Positions 40,983 through 49,174 of a stretch of DNA of 64,000 bases are shown piece by piece. The position numbers and the translations under genes are program-made. The stretch spans positions 1-64,000 of the IMG/VR virus record IMGVR_UViG_3300030503_000573. One strand, written 5' to 3'. Below the pieces are notes generated by a model. It ran no database searches and was not told the origin of the DNA. It was given only the letters and a program-made list of their open reading frames with translations. Positions within the stretch are counted from its first letter, which is position 1. Every line of letters begins with the position of its first letter. The DNA comes from a virus.

Positions 40983-41543
40983 GTGAATCATATGGAGTTC
41001 TCAGACGTGGCCAGGGCGATGTTCTACGACAGCTATCAGGACGAAGTGAGGGACTGGATGCTCCAGACCTTCCCGCCCGAGGTCTGCCAGGACCGGGTCG
41101 AACGCGCCGACCGCCTGCTGGAGGAGGTCTTCGAGCTGCTCCAGAGCGGAGGCTACGACCCGGCGCGGGTCGCAATGATCCGCGACTACGTCTGGGGCCG
41201 ACCGGTCGGCGAGCCGGCGCAGGAGGTGGGTGGTGTCGCTGTGACCCTCGCGGCCTACTGCTGGGTGCACGGCCTTGACTACGAGGCTGCTGCCAGGGCC
41301 GAGGTGGCCCGGGTGTGGACCATGATTGATGTCATCCGCAGGAAGCAGGCGGCCAAGCCCAAGGGGAGCCCGCTGCCGGTCGCGGTGGACCACCCGGCGG
41401 AGGCTCCTGTATCCAGAACAGCTGTCATGATATTTGGACAGCCTAAGCTGTACTATGAGGTCTACGAATGCGATCCTCGTGATGGCGCGATGTGGACTGA
41501 TGAGCGCGTCACGTCATGGTTTAGAGGCGAGCCGCTGCCGTGA
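40983..41543 (+). CDS. MazG-like NTP pyrophosphohydrolase (186 aa)
   Basis: All-alpha MazG-type enzyme: ERADRLLEEVFELLQSGGYD with the E-x-x-E metal ligands, GEPAQEVGGVAVTLAAYCWV with a further Glu, and an IRRKQAAKPKGSPLP tail that recurs in phage MazG-like proteins. Expected to hydrolyse dNTPs to dNMP and PPi, shaping the nucleotide pool. Start is GTG 40983 or ATG 40992 (183 aa); the first is only weakly preferred. C-terminal 40 residues extend beyond the MazG fold. Confidence 0.75.
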   Translation: MNHMEFSDVARAMFYDSYQDEVRDWMLQTFPPEVCQDRVERADRLLEEVFELLQSGGYDPARVAMIRDYVWGRPVGEPAQEVGGVAVTLAAYCWVHGLDYEAAARAEVARVWTMIDVIRRKQAAKPKGSPLPVAVDHPAEAPVSRTAVMIFGQPKLYYEVYECDPRDGAMWTDERVTSWFRGEPLP

Positions 41544-41935
41544 CCAGAACCGTCCCCCGCACCTCGCCCCCGCTCGACCTGGAGCTGGTCGCGCGCACCC
41601 TGCGCACCGCCACCTACCGGGCCTGGATGCTGAGCCTGACCAACAACCGCATGGCCGTGCGCTCCTACGAGGAGATGAAGGCCCCGGAGGTCGGGCAGAT
41701 GGTCGTCGAGCTGACGACCATCTGGGCGCGTGCGTTCGACCTCAAGGGCGTCGGGGAGCTGGTGCTCGTAGCCCAGGAGAGGATCGACCTCGGCGGTGAG
41801 CCCTGGGACGAGGTCTTCCAAGGCACCCCGTGCCCGACCGAGCCAGTCTACTACGTCAAGAACCTAGACGGCACCGTGACCCGCTGGACGAACTGCCAGC
41901 TGCTAGCCTGCCCAGCAGACCTGGGGCTAGTCTAG
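41540..41935 (+). CDS. Hypothetical protein (131 aa)
   Basis: GTG 41540 overlaps the MazG stop. Contains LELVARTLRTATYRAWMLSL and MKAPEVGQMVVELTTIWARA, helical, and a C-terminal EPVYYVKNLDGTVTRWTNCQ. No family recognised. Confidence 0.45.
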   Translation: MTRTVPRTSPPLDLELVARTLRTATYRAWMLSLTNNRMAVRSYEEMKAPEVGQMVVELTTIWARAFDLKGVGELVLVAQERIDLGGEPWDEVFQGTPCPTEPVYYVKNLDGTVTRWTNCQLLACPADLGLV

Positions 41936-41940
41936 CACCC

Positions 41941-42261
41941 ATGACCCGCCCCATCCACTTCACCCCGGCCGACGTCGAGCGCTTCCTGAGCTTCGTCGTG
42001 CCCGCGCTTGACGGCTGCCACCACTGGGCAGGTGGCACGAGCTGCGGTGGCCACAACACGAGCGAATACGGCTCGTTCTGGGTGGACGGGCGCGGGGTGC
42101 GTGCCCACATCTTCGCCGCCGTCGCGCTGGGCGACGGGCACGCGCCGGGCAACCACGTCGACCACCTGTGCGTGACGTCGCTGTGCGTCAACCCAGCCCA
42201 CCTGGAGGACGTGCCCCCGCCGGTGAACCAGGCGCGGAAGCTGGAGCGGCGGAGGCGTTGA
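41941..42261 (+). CDS. HNH endonuclease, zinc-binding type (106 aa)
   Basis: Compact HNH_3-like protein: CHHWAGGTSCGGHNTSEYGS, then VRAHIFAAVALGDGHAPG, HVDHLCVTSLCVNPAHLEDV with the H-D-H-L-C and N-P-x-H-L signature. Short length suggests a stand-alone homing or packaging-type HNH. Interrupts the modification cluster between MazG-like and aGPT-like genes. Confidence 0.75.
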   Translation: MTRPIHFTPADVERFLSFVVPALDGCHHWAGGTSCGGHNTSEYGSFWVDGRGVRAHIFAAVALGDGHAPGNHVDHLCVTSLCVNPAHLEDVPPPVNQARKLERRRR

Positions 42262-42578
42262 TGGCCCACCCCTCCACCCTCATGGCCATCGCGGCTGGCG
42301 ACTACCGCCTGTTCTGGGTGCGGGTTGGCCCGACCTCGGCGCACACCGCGTGCTGCTGCCCGGCCCACGCCCTCGACAAGCTGGTGATGATCGGCGTGCT
42401 GCGCAGCGACGGCCGCCACCCGGCCGAGGGCGGCGAGATTGACGGCCGGTTCGTGCACTGGTTCTTGGCCCACCCAGAAGACCTCGACCGGCCGATGGGG
42501 CAGGGCGAGGTCGACTTCATCCAGGCCGCGTGCGAGAGCGCGGGGCTGAGCAGCATCGTGAGCGAGGCGAGGAACTAG
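42261..42578 (+). CDS. Hypothetical Cys/His-containing protein (105 aa)
   Basis: Shares a base with the HNH stop. Contains VRVGPTSAHTACCCPAHALD and FVHWFLAHPEDLDRP; the CCCP run could bind metal. No family recognised. Confidence 0.45.
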   Translation: MAHPSTLMAIAAGDYRLFWVRVGPTSAHTACCCPAHALDKLVMIGVLRSDGRHPAEGGEIDGRFVHWFLAHPEDLDRPMGQGEVDFIQAACESAGLSSIVSEARN

Positions 42579-42580
42579 CA

Positions 42581-43477
42581 ATGATGGAAGTCGAAGACTT
42601 TGGCCGCCTGCTGATCGAGACCGGCGACCTCGACCCGGTGTACGTGGCGCTGAACCGCATGCGTTGGCCGGGCGGGTTCGCCCAGAGGGACCGCTGGCTG
42701 CAGGCGTACTGGTGCTGCTACCACGTGGGGGCCAGCTGCTGGCTCGCCGAGGTTCCGGACTTCTGGGGCTTCATGCGGCTGGCCGCCGTCAACGAGCGGC
42801 CGTCTCCCCTGGGCGGCCGGTGGCCCAGGGCGGCCGAGCGCCGCCACTGGCGGGGTCAGGCAGCCATAGACAGCGTCAACGACCTGGAGCGCCGCTACGG
42901 CAACCCGAACGCCCCTGACAAGAGCTGGTCCATGGTGCGGTACTGCGGCTTCGACGTCGAGCGGGAGGACATCCACCAGCCCAAGGTCCCCCTCGCGCTG
43001 ATTGAGGCCCGCGTCAAGGAGCACACCGGCTTCGGGCCCTGGATCGCCTTCAAGGTCGCCGACATGCTGGAGCGGTGCTGCGGGGTGCCGGTCGAGTTCG
43101 GCAACGCGCCGATGTTCTACGACAGCCCGAAGAAGGCCGCGCTGGCGCTGTTCAAGATGAGGGCCGGCCTGCCAGCCGCTGCCAAGGTCAAGGACGAGCT
43201 GGGGGCCATCTCCCAGGTCTCAGCCCACCTGCTGCGCACCATAGGCGACCTGGAGGCCCCCGGCGGGGGCCGGGCGTGCGGGCTGCCCGAGGTCGAGACC
43301 GTGCTGTGCAAGTGGGGCTCCCACCTCAGCGGCCACTATCCGCCGGGGAAGGACATCGCCGAGATTTATGAGGGGCTGTCCGAGTGGGAGACAGTCAGCC
43401 CGCTGGCCAGGAAGTTCCTCGCGGCGATGCCTGTTGACCAAGCAAAGCTGCTAGGTGCGGCCCCGGCTGCGGCCTAG
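42581..43477 (+). CDS. DNA-glycosylase-like aGPT-Pplase family protein (298 aa)
   Basis: Resembles the alpha-glutamyl/putrescinyl thymine pyrophosphorylase families that act on modified thymine in DNA. Diagnostic phrases: DPVYVALNRMRWPGG, RDRWLQAYWCCYHVGASCWL, MRLAAVNERPSPLGG, FGPWIAFKVADMLERCCGVP and ALFKMRAGLPAAAKVKDELG, a helical HhH-glycosylase-like fold. Predicted to transfer an amine or amino acid to a pyrophosphorylated hydroxymethyl-dU in DNA. ATG 42581 preferred. Adjacent to three P-loop kinases. Confidence 0.65.
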   Translation: MMEVEDFGRLLIETGDLDPVYVALNRMRWPGGFAQRDRWLQAYWCCYHVGASCWLAEVPDFWGFMRLAAVNERPSPLGGRWPRAAERRHWRGQAAIDSVNDLERRYGNPNAPDKSWSMVRYCGFDVEREDIHQPKVPLALIEARVKEHTGFGPWIAFKVADMLERCCGVPVEFGNAPMFYDSPKKAALALFKMRAGLPAAAKVKDELGAISQVSAHLLRTIGDLEAPGGGRACGLPEVETVLCKWGSHLSGHYPPGKDIAEIYEGLSEWETVSPLARKFLAAMPVDQAKLLGAAPAAA

Positions 43478-43503
43478 GTTAACCACTGACATAAGGAGCT
43501 CAC

Positions 43504-44142
43504 ATGGGCTGGGTACTCAACATACGCGGGACCAACGGGTCAGGGAAGAGCCACCTCGTGCGCTCGATGCTGCCGACGCCTGAGTATAGGCCAAATGTTA
43601 ACCTAGCCCGCTACGACTCACCGACGAAGCGCTACCCTGACCGCAAGAATGTAGTACCAGGGTATGTACTCAGTGAGCGAGACCTCGGACTGTTTGGTGT
43701 TGTTGGCTCCTACGAGACCCCGACAGGCGGCCTCGACGGAGTGCCAACATTTGCGGCTCAGATCGCGAGCTGTGCTCAGCTGCTCAACGACAACGAGTGC
43801 TGTACAGTCCTCGCCGAGGGCGTGCTGGCCTCCACGGTCTTCGGAGCCTGGGGCGCGTTCGCCGATGACCTCTCGCGGTTATCTCGACACCGTATGGCGT
43901 TCCTCTACATGAGCACGCCGGTTGACGTATGCCTGATGCGCATCACCGAGCGCCAGATTAAGGCCGGTCGCATCAGGGATATCAACGAGCAGCTGGTGCG
44001 CGACAAGGTGCGGGCCGTCGCCGCGACCCGCGAGCGGGCGCTGGCCGCCGGCCACGCGGTGTTCGACCTGCCGTTCGGGCTGGAGCGCGTGGCGCTGACT
44101 GGCATCATGCGCGGCGACATGGAGAGCTACCGTGGGAACTAG
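43504..44142 (+). CDS. P-loop kinase, 5-hmdU DNA kinase-like, paralogue 1 (212 aa)
   Basis: Preceded by CATAAGGAG. Walker A IRGTNGSGKSHLVR; central ERDLGLFGVVGSYETP; a TVLAEGVLAS element likely holding a catalytic acid; and FLYMSTPVDVCLMRITERQI as a lid/Walker B-like region. Small single-domain kinase. By comparison with known systems it would phosphorylate 5-hydroxymethyl-dU in DNA. More divergent from paralogues 2 and 3 than they are from each other. Confidence 0.7.
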   Translation: MGWVLNIRGTNGSGKSHLVRSMLPTPEYRPNVNLARYDSPTKRYPDRKNVVPGYVLSERDLGLFGVVGSYETPTGGLDGVPTFAAQIASCAQLLNDNECCTVLAEGVLASTVFGAWGAFADDLSRLSRHRMAFLYMSTPVDVCLMRITERQIKAGRIRDINEQLVRDKVRAVAATRERALAAGHAVFDLPFGLERVALTGIMRGDMESYRGN

Positions 44143-44761
44143 GCTGATAATCAACCTGCGTGGGCCCAACGGGGCCGGCAAGACGACGGTGGCCCGGGGG
44201 TTCCTGGAGCACAAGACTATCGACCTGGAGCCATACAGATACATCAACTCTGAGGGTCGAAGCAGAAGCTGGCCTATAGCCCAATGCAAGGCGCCAGGCC
44301 TCCAGCTGCCTATCTACGTGCTTGGACGCTATGATGTCCAGCAGGGCGGCTGTGACACGGAGAAGGACATGGACGCCATAGAGCGCTGCGTCCAGTGGGC
44401 CGTGGACAACCTCACCGATGGTCACATCTTCTTCGAGGGCTTCGTGGTCTCCAAGAGCGGCGGCCGGTGGCTGGAGTTCGCCGGGCGCAACGAGCGGGCT
44501 GGGAAGGGTCGCTACGTCTGGGCCTTCCTGAGGCCCAACCTCAACGAGCTGGAGGCACGCATCAAGGGCCGCAATGGCGGCAAGGAGGTCAAGCTTCCAC
44601 TCCTTGACAACACGATGCGCACAGTTGACCTCATTCGCAACAAGGCAAAGGCCCTCGTCACCGACCGCCGGTTCCTGGTGGACCTGGACTGGCAGCTCAG
44701 CGCGCCCATGGTTACCGAGCAGCTGATCCTACGCTTACAGCAGCTGGAGGCCGTCCGATGA
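44132..44761 (+). CDS. P-loop kinase, 5-hmdU DNA kinase-like, paralogue 2 (209 aa)
   Basis: GTG 44132 overlaps paralogue 1 by 11 nt. Walker A NLRGPNGAGKTTVARG; middle IYVLGRYDVQQGGCDTEKDM and VDNLTDGHIFFEGFVVSKSG, where FFEGF carries the probable general base Glu; then YVWAFLRPNLNELEARI. Shares the GRYD..GGCD and H-[IL]-F-F-E-G-F pattern with paralogue 3, indicating tandem duplication. Confidence 0.7.
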   Translation: MGTRLIINLRGPNGAGKTTVARGFLEHKTIDLEPYRYINSEGRSRSWPIAQCKAPGLQLPIYVLGRYDVQQGGCDTEKDMDAIERCVQWAVDNLTDGHIFFEGFVVSKSGGRWLEFAGRNERAGKGRYVWAFLRPNLNELEARIKGRNGGKEVKLPLLDNTMRTVDLIRNKAKALVTDRRFLVDLDWQLSAPMVTEQLILRLQQLEAVR

Positions 44762-45384
44762 CTACCCGAGTCATCGTCAACATCAGGGGTGCCAACGCCA
44801 GCGGCAAGACGACGCTGATGCGCCGCGTGATTGGGTCTGCGCCATACGTAGACCTAGGCCAGTTTCCAGACGCCCAGGGGAAGATGGGCTTCGTCCAAGG
44901 CCACCAGTTCTCGCTGGAGGGGTTCGAGCTGCCCTTCCTGGTCATCGGCCGGTACGATGCGTCCAAGTACTCGGGGTGCGACAAGATCAAGAGCGCTGAC
45001 CAGATCGAGGGGGTGTTGCGCTGGGCCATAGACGGCGGCTTCGCCGGCCACGTCCTCTTCGAGGGCTTCCGGGTCTCCAAGAGCTGGGCCCGCTTCGCCG
45101 CCGTGCGCAACTGGTGCGTGAGCAACCATCATGCCAGCTGGGTGTGGGCCTTCCTGCGCGCCGAGCCCGAGCTGATCTTTGAGCGCTCGGCCGCCCGGCG
45201 CGAGGCCGACGCGAGGCCCATTGACAAGGAGGAGCTCGCGGCAGTGTGCCGGGTGATGGCCTCCACCTGGCGCAAGGCCAAGGTGGCGATGCCACGAGAC
45301 TGCCTGGACCTGGACGCCTCGCAGCCGACCGAGGTGCTGTACGCGCAGCTGCTCGGGCGCATCAAGATGCTGGAGTCGGCGTGA
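44758..45384 (+). CDS. P-loop kinase, 5-hmdU DNA kinase-like, paralogue 3 (208 aa)
   Basis: ATGA overlap with paralogue 2. Walker A NIRGANASGKTTLMRR; FLVIGRYDASKYSGCDKIKS; WAIDGGFAGHVLFEGFRVSK; WVWAFLRAEPELIFERSAAR. Close relative of paralogue 2. Consecutive duplication with maintained motifs argues each paralogue is under selection and may act at different steps (for example mono- then pyrophosphorylation), which is inference. Confidence 0.7.
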   Translation: MTTRVIVNIRGANASGKTTLMRRVIGSAPYVDLGQFPDAQGKMGFVQGHQFSLEGFELPFLVIGRYDASKYSGCDKIKSADQIEGVLRWAIDGGFAGHVLFEGFRVSKSWARFAAVRNWCVSNHHASWVWAFLRAEPELIFERSAARREADARPIDKEELAAVCRVMASTWRKAKVAMPRDCLDLDASQPTEVLYAQLLGRIKMLESA

Positions 45385-46373
45385 TGGACGTCGGCCCGCT
45401 GGTCGCCTGGGTGAATGAGCGCGAGGCGGTGCGGCTTAGGAAGGCTATCATTGCTGCTGGCGTTGACAGCTGGGGCCTAGAAGCCGGCTCCCTCACTCGT
45501 GATGTCTGGGGCGAGCATCCCAGAGACTACTGGCAGCTGGGTCACCTCACCGACGACCCCATCCTTCAGCAGTTCAAGTTCTGCAACGTCCGCCGCGAAG
45601 ACGACCGGGTGACTGTCTGGGTTCGCGAGCACATCAGGGAGCCGTATGCCGACCAGCAGCACCTGTGGCTCATGCTGGCCATCGCGAGGACGATCAACTG
45701 GCCCCCGGCGCTGCTGGAGCTGATCAGGGGCGGAGCCGAGGGCGTGTCCTCGTTCCCCAACATGCAGGACTTCGATCCGCGCTGCATGGCCCAGGTGCTG
45801 GAGGCGCGGCGGGCGCGTGGCGAGAAGGTCGAGACCGGCGCGTACATGATCAGGGCGGAGAGCCGGAAGGACAAGCCCTGGTACAGCTGGTCGAAGCAGC
45901 GGTATATCGCAGAGATCGTGATTGGCCATCTCTGGTACATGCGGGCCAGCTGGAAGCATGACTTTGAAAAGAAGAAGCTGACTACGCTGGAGCGCACCTG
46001 GGAAATTTTCCAGGAATATGACGGCTGGGGCCCATTCATGGCCTTCCAGGTCATCGTCGACCTCGCACACACCCGCTACCTGCGAGACGCGCCCGACCGC
46101 TCTAGCTGGGCCGCGCTCGGGCCCGGCTCGCGCCGGGGGCTGAACCGGCTGTACGGCCGGCCGGTGACAACTGGGCTGACGCAGGCCCAGGGTCTGGAGG
46201 AGATGCGAGAGGTCCAGGCGGCGGTGAACGCGCCGGGCGTGCTGGCGCCGTGGGTCGAGAAGATCGCGCTGAGCGACATACAGAACTGCTTGTGCGAGAC
46301 GGATAAATACCTCAGGGTAAGGAACGGCGAGGGTCGGCCGAGGGCCCTCTACAAGCCATGGAGTGGGTGGTGA
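45384..46373 (+). CDS. 5-hmdU DNA kinase helical-domain/aGPT-Pplase2-like protein (329 aa)
   Basis: Helical protein with the phrase DPILQQFKFCNVRREDDRVT, VWVREHIREPYADQQHLWLM and YTGAYMIRAESRKDKPWYSW-like middle (here ETGAYMIRAESRKDK), then WEIFQEYDGWGPFMAFQVIV. This pattern fits the helical domain associated with 5-hmdU DNA kinases and the related aGPT-Pplase clade 2. As a stand-alone protein next to kinases it may form a complex with them or carry out the transfer step. ATG shares a base with the previous stop. Confidence 0.65.
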   Translation: MDVGPLVAWVNEREAVRLRKAIIAAGVDSWGLEAGSLTRDVWGEHPRDYWQLGHLTDDPILQQFKFCNVRREDDRVTVWVREHIREPYADQQHLWLMLAIARTINWPPALLELIRGGAEGVSSFPNMQDFDPRCMAQVLEARRARGEKVETGAYMIRAESRKDKPWYSWSKQRYIAEIVIGHLWYMRASWKHDFEKKKLTTLERTWEIFQEYDGWGPFMAFQVIVDLAHTRYLRDAPDRSSWAALGPGSRRGLNRLYGRPVTTGLTQAQGLEEMREVQAAVNAPGVLAPWVEKIALSDIQNCLCETDKYLRVRNGEGRPRALYKPWSGW

Positions 46374-46375
46374 GC

Positions 46376-46597
46376 ATGATCAATCGGATCAACCAGCTTA
46401 TGGTGCGAACCCGATGCTTTGCTGGCCTCCACCCTCGGGTAATCTCTGGTCGAGGGATGTGGGGCGACGCTGGCACCTGCCTGGTATGCGGAGCCGACGG
46501 CTATGGCCTCAAGGGCCTTCACAACACAGACCTCGCCGATGCAAGCGAAGATGACCGAGAGCGCCTGAGGGTGCTGGACGAGCAGAGGACGGCCTGA
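46376..46597 (+). CDS. Hypothetical small protein (73 aa)
   Basis: Probable start ATG 46376 (alternatives GTG 46370 or ATG 46358, no clear ribosome site decides). Has a CLVCGADGYGLKG zinc-like pair and RTRCFAGLHPRV. Ends in a TGATG overlap with the thymidylate-synthase homologue. Function unknown. Confidence 0.4.
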   Translation: MINRINQLMVRTRCFAGLHPRVISGRGMWGDAGTCLVCGADGYGLKGLHNTDLADASEDDRERLRVLDEQRTA

Positions 46598-47685
46598 TGC
46601 ACACCATCCACGCCCGCAACGTCAACGACGCCCTACACGCCGGCCTGATGCTGGTCCACAGCCACGGCATCCCGGAGACGAGCCGCAATGGTCCGGTCCT
46701 CCGCGTGCCCGAGCCGGTGGCCACCGTGTACGCCCGGCCGTGCGAGCGCGTGCTGATCCAGCCGTGGCGCGACGCCAACCCGTTCTTCCACCTCGTCGAG
46801 GCCTTCTGGATGCTCGCCGGGCGCGACGACCTGCGGCAGCTGACGCCCTACGTGTCCCGCATGAGGGAGTTCTCCGACGACGGCGGGGTGACGCAGCCCG
46901 GGGCGTACGGGAAGCGGTGGCGCGATCACGTCAAGAGCCCTTTCCTGGGCGGCATCGACCAGCTCAGCTGGGTAGCCGGGAGGCTTAGAGAGGACCCCAG
47001 CGACCGGCGCTGCGTCATTCAGATGTGGGACGCCAGCGTGGACATCCACAAAGCGTCCATCGGTGGCAACGACGCCCCGTGCAACCTCACGGCCACGCCC
47101 TACGTCGCGGCCGGCGCGCTCCACCTCGCGGTGTTCTGCCGCTCCAATGACATCATCTGGGGCGCATACGGCGCCAACGCGGTGCACTTCTCGGTGCTGC
47201 TGGAGTACCTGGCGGCGCGGGTTGGGGTGCCGGTCGGGACATACACGCAGGTGAGCATCAACTACCATGCCTACCTCAGCACCTTCCCCAAGGTCATGCC
47301 GGTCGAGGCGGCGCAGCCGTACAGCGTGAGCGGATTTGACGCCCTTCAACCCATACCTATGTTTTCAGAATGGTTGGTCGGCGGCGAAGATCGGGAATGC
47401 GAGCGCATCTTCCAGGAGGACCTCAGGGTCTTCTTCGAGGAGGGCCCCTTCGCCTACGCCACCGCCGGGCGCATTCCCTTCATGCGCCGGGTGCTGGTGC
47501 CTATGTGCCTGGCCCACCAGCACTGGCGCACGAAGAAGGGCGAGGACCGCTACCTCGGCGCGCTGGAGATTCTGCGCAGCTGCGCCGCGCCGGACTGGCG
47601 CCGGGCCGCCGAGGAGTGGGTTGGCCGCCGGTACGACAGGTGGAAGCTCGCCGCAGACGACGGAGCCCACGATGCTGAGGGATAG
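46597..47685 (+). CDS. Thymidylate synthase homologue, likely dUMP hydroxymethylase (362 aa)
   Basis: Thymidylate-synthase fold with NDAPCNLTATPYVAAGALHL (catalytic Cys in DAPCNL), FCRSNDIIWGAYGANAVHFS (the R-S-x-D phosphate site and a dUMP-type Asn), and VSINYHAYLSTFPKV. Phage members with this pattern act as dUMP or dCMP hydroxymethylases, making 5-hydroxymethyl nucleotides for incorporation. The Asn favours dUMP. It ends the modification cluster. Overlaps the next gene by 14 nt. Confidence 0.7.
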   Translation: MHTIHARNVNDALHAGLMLVHSHGIPETSRNGPVLRVPEPVATVYARPCERVLIQPWRDANPFFHLVEAFWMLAGRDDLRQLTPYVSRMREFSDDGGVTQPGAYGKRWRDHVKSPFLGGIDQLSWVAGRLREDPSDRRCVIQMWDASVDIHKASIGGNDAPCNLTATPYVAAGALHLAVFCRSNDIIWGAYGANAVHFSVLLEYLAARVGVPVGTYTQVSINYHAYLSTFPKVMPVEAAQPYSVSGFDALQPIPMFSEWLVGGEDRECERIFQEDLRVFFEEGPFAYATAGRIPFMRRVLVPMCLAHQHWRTKKGEDRYLGALEILRSCAAPDWRRAAEEWVGRRYDRWKLAADDGAHDAEG

Positions 47686-47842
47686 CGAAGCCCACCAGGA
47701 GTTCGTGCGTCGCCACGCCATCTTCATGGAGCAGATCAAGCGCGCCGAGCGCCGGCGCTACCTGAGCCGGATGTTCTTTGGCGGGCTGATCTGGGGCCTG
47801 GGCTTCGCCCTCGGCCTCGCTGCGGCCCGCATTCTTCACTAG
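47672..47842 (+). CDS. Small membrane protein (56 aa)
   Basis: ATG at 47672 overlaps the TS homologue. Charged N-terminal half (HAIFMEQIKRAERRRYLSRM) then one membrane helix (FFGGLIWGLGFALGLAAARI). Function unknown. Confidence 0.5.
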   Translation: MLRDSEAHQEFVRRHAIFMEQIKRAERRRYLSRMFFGGLIWGLGFALGLAAARILH

Positions 47843-47854
47843 GGACCATAGGAA

Positions 47855-48454
47855 ATGCCCAAGCTCTTTGACCGCGTCAGGCTCGCCCGCGAGGGGGCGG
47901 CCGTCGAGCGCGCCCACCAGCACCCCCACCTGCAGCGCTACTCGGTCGGGCACCACTCGCTCGATGTGGTCACGCTGGTGGTGCTGTGCTGGAAGCACGA
48001 CCACGGCGGCGAGCTCCCCCGGGCCGAGCTGCTCGTGGCAGCGGCCTTTCACGACGTTGCCGAGCGCGTCACCGGCGACCTGCCAAGTCCCATCAAGGAC
48101 CGCTGCCGCGATGCCCTGGGCGAGATCGAGAAGGAGGTGGACCGCTACCTCGGGGTGGACGTCGGGCTGCGGGAGGACGAGCAGTGGTACCTCAAGAGCT
48201 GCGACAAGCTGGAGCTGTACCTGTGGGCCCACGAGGAGGCCAGCCGGGGCAATTGCCGCTTCCTGGGCTGGTGCCGGGTGTACGAGCAGAACTGGCAGTA
48301 TGAGCCGCCGCCTGAGTCCGTCAAGCGCATCGTCGAGGCTGTCGACCACGCGGGCCACATACCTGTTCTGCCGGGCGACCCGACCGACATGATCAGGCTC
48401 GGGCTCGCCAACATGGCCGCCGAGCAGCGCTCGGGAGTGCGCACCGATGGATGA
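47855..48454 (+). CDS. YfbR-like HD-domain 5'-deoxynucleotidase (199 aa)
   Basis: HD phosphohydrolase: YSVGHHSLDVVTLVVLCWKH gives the first His, AAAFHDVAERVTGDLPSPIK the His-Asp pair, and SCDKLELYLWAHEEA a later Asp. This layout matches 5'-deoxyribonucleotidases of the YfbR group that remove phosphate from dNMPs. In context it could drain unwanted dTMP and favour the hydroxymethyl nucleotide. Confidence 0.8.
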   Translation: MPKLFDRVRLAREGAAVERAHQHPHLQRYSVGHHSLDVVTLVVLCWKHDHGGELPRAELLVAAAFHDVAERVTGDLPSPIKDRCRDALGEIEKEVDRYLGVDVGLREDEQWYLKSCDKLELYLWAHEEASRGNCRFLGWCRVYEQNWQYEPPPESVKRIVEAVDHAGHIPVLPGDPTDMIRLGLANMAAEQRSGVRTDG

Positions 48455-48842
48455 GCGCATCGAGGCGCGGCAGTACGGGGGCGACCACTACCGAGGCACG
48501 ATCAAGCACTGGGACATCTGCGAGAGGTGGGACGTGCCCTACCTGGAGGGCAACGCCACCAAGTACATCGAACGCTACGACCGCAAGGGCTCGCCCGTTG
48601 CCGACCTCACGAAGGCCGGCTCCTACCTGGCCAAGGCCATCGAGACGCGCGGCCGGCCCAGGCGCATAGTGCCGGAGGCCGAGGTGCTGCGCTGGGCGAT
48701 AGGCGCACAGCTGGATGGCTGGAAGCTCCACATGATGCGCCTGATCCTGTGTGAGGGCCGAGACGAGAGCCTGAGTGTGGCGCTCGACTTTCTCCACGGT
48801 CGGCTGGCCATGCTGGAGCGAGAGCGGCCAGCCGAAGCATGA
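48447..48842 (+). CDS. DUF3310-containing protein (131 aa)
   Basis: First ~65 residues carry the DUF3310 pattern RQYGGDHYRGTIKHWDICER, NATKYIERYDRKG and DLTKAGSYLAKAIE, a small phage domain near nucleotide metabolism genes. The remaining part is helical (AEVLRWAIGAQLDGWKLHMM). Function unsettled. Overlaps the previous gene by 8 nt. Confidence 0.7.
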   Translation: MDERIEARQYGGDHYRGTIKHWDICERWDVPYLEGNATKYIERYDRKGSPVADLTKAGSYLAKAIETRGRPRRIVPEAEVLRWAIGAQLDGWKLHMMRLILCEGRDESLSVALDFLHGRLAMLERERPAEA

Positions 48843-49174
48843 GCCCCCACTCCCCCCAGCAGTGCGCCCTTGACGTCATCGCGGCCTTCGGCGGCGCGAC
48901 GCTGGCCCAGGTCATGGGCCGCACCCGGGGGCCCGCCCCGGTGTGCCTGCGGCGGTGGCTCGCGCAGTGGGTGTGGTGGCGCATCAGGGGCGGCGACGGC
49001 GTGAACCTGCTGAGCGGCCCGAGCTACGCCGCGACCGGCCGGGCCTGGGGCCGGCACCACGTCACCATCATGGGGGCGAGGGCGAAGACCCGCGACTACC
49101 TCGCGGGGCACCCCGAGGTGGCCGCTGAGGTCGAGCGCATAATCAGCTGGAAGACGGGGCAGCGCCCTGCATGA
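48839..49174 (+). CDS. DnaA C-terminal-like HTH protein (111 aa)
   Basis: Small helical protein with a final GPSYAATGRAWGRHHVTIMG, ARAKTRDYLAGHPEVAAEVE, which parallels the DnaA domain IV signature (IGxxFGRRDHSTVxHA). An N-terminal helix has VCLRRWLAQWVWWRIRGG. It may bind phage DNA near the origin. Sits immediately before the DNA polymerase with 4 nt overlap. Confidence 0.6.
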   Translation: MSPHSPQQCALDVIAAFGGATLAQVMGRTRGPAPVCLRRWLAQWVWWRIRGGDGVNLLSGPSYAATGRAWGRHHVTIMGARAKTRDYLAGHPEVAAEVERIISWKTGQRPA

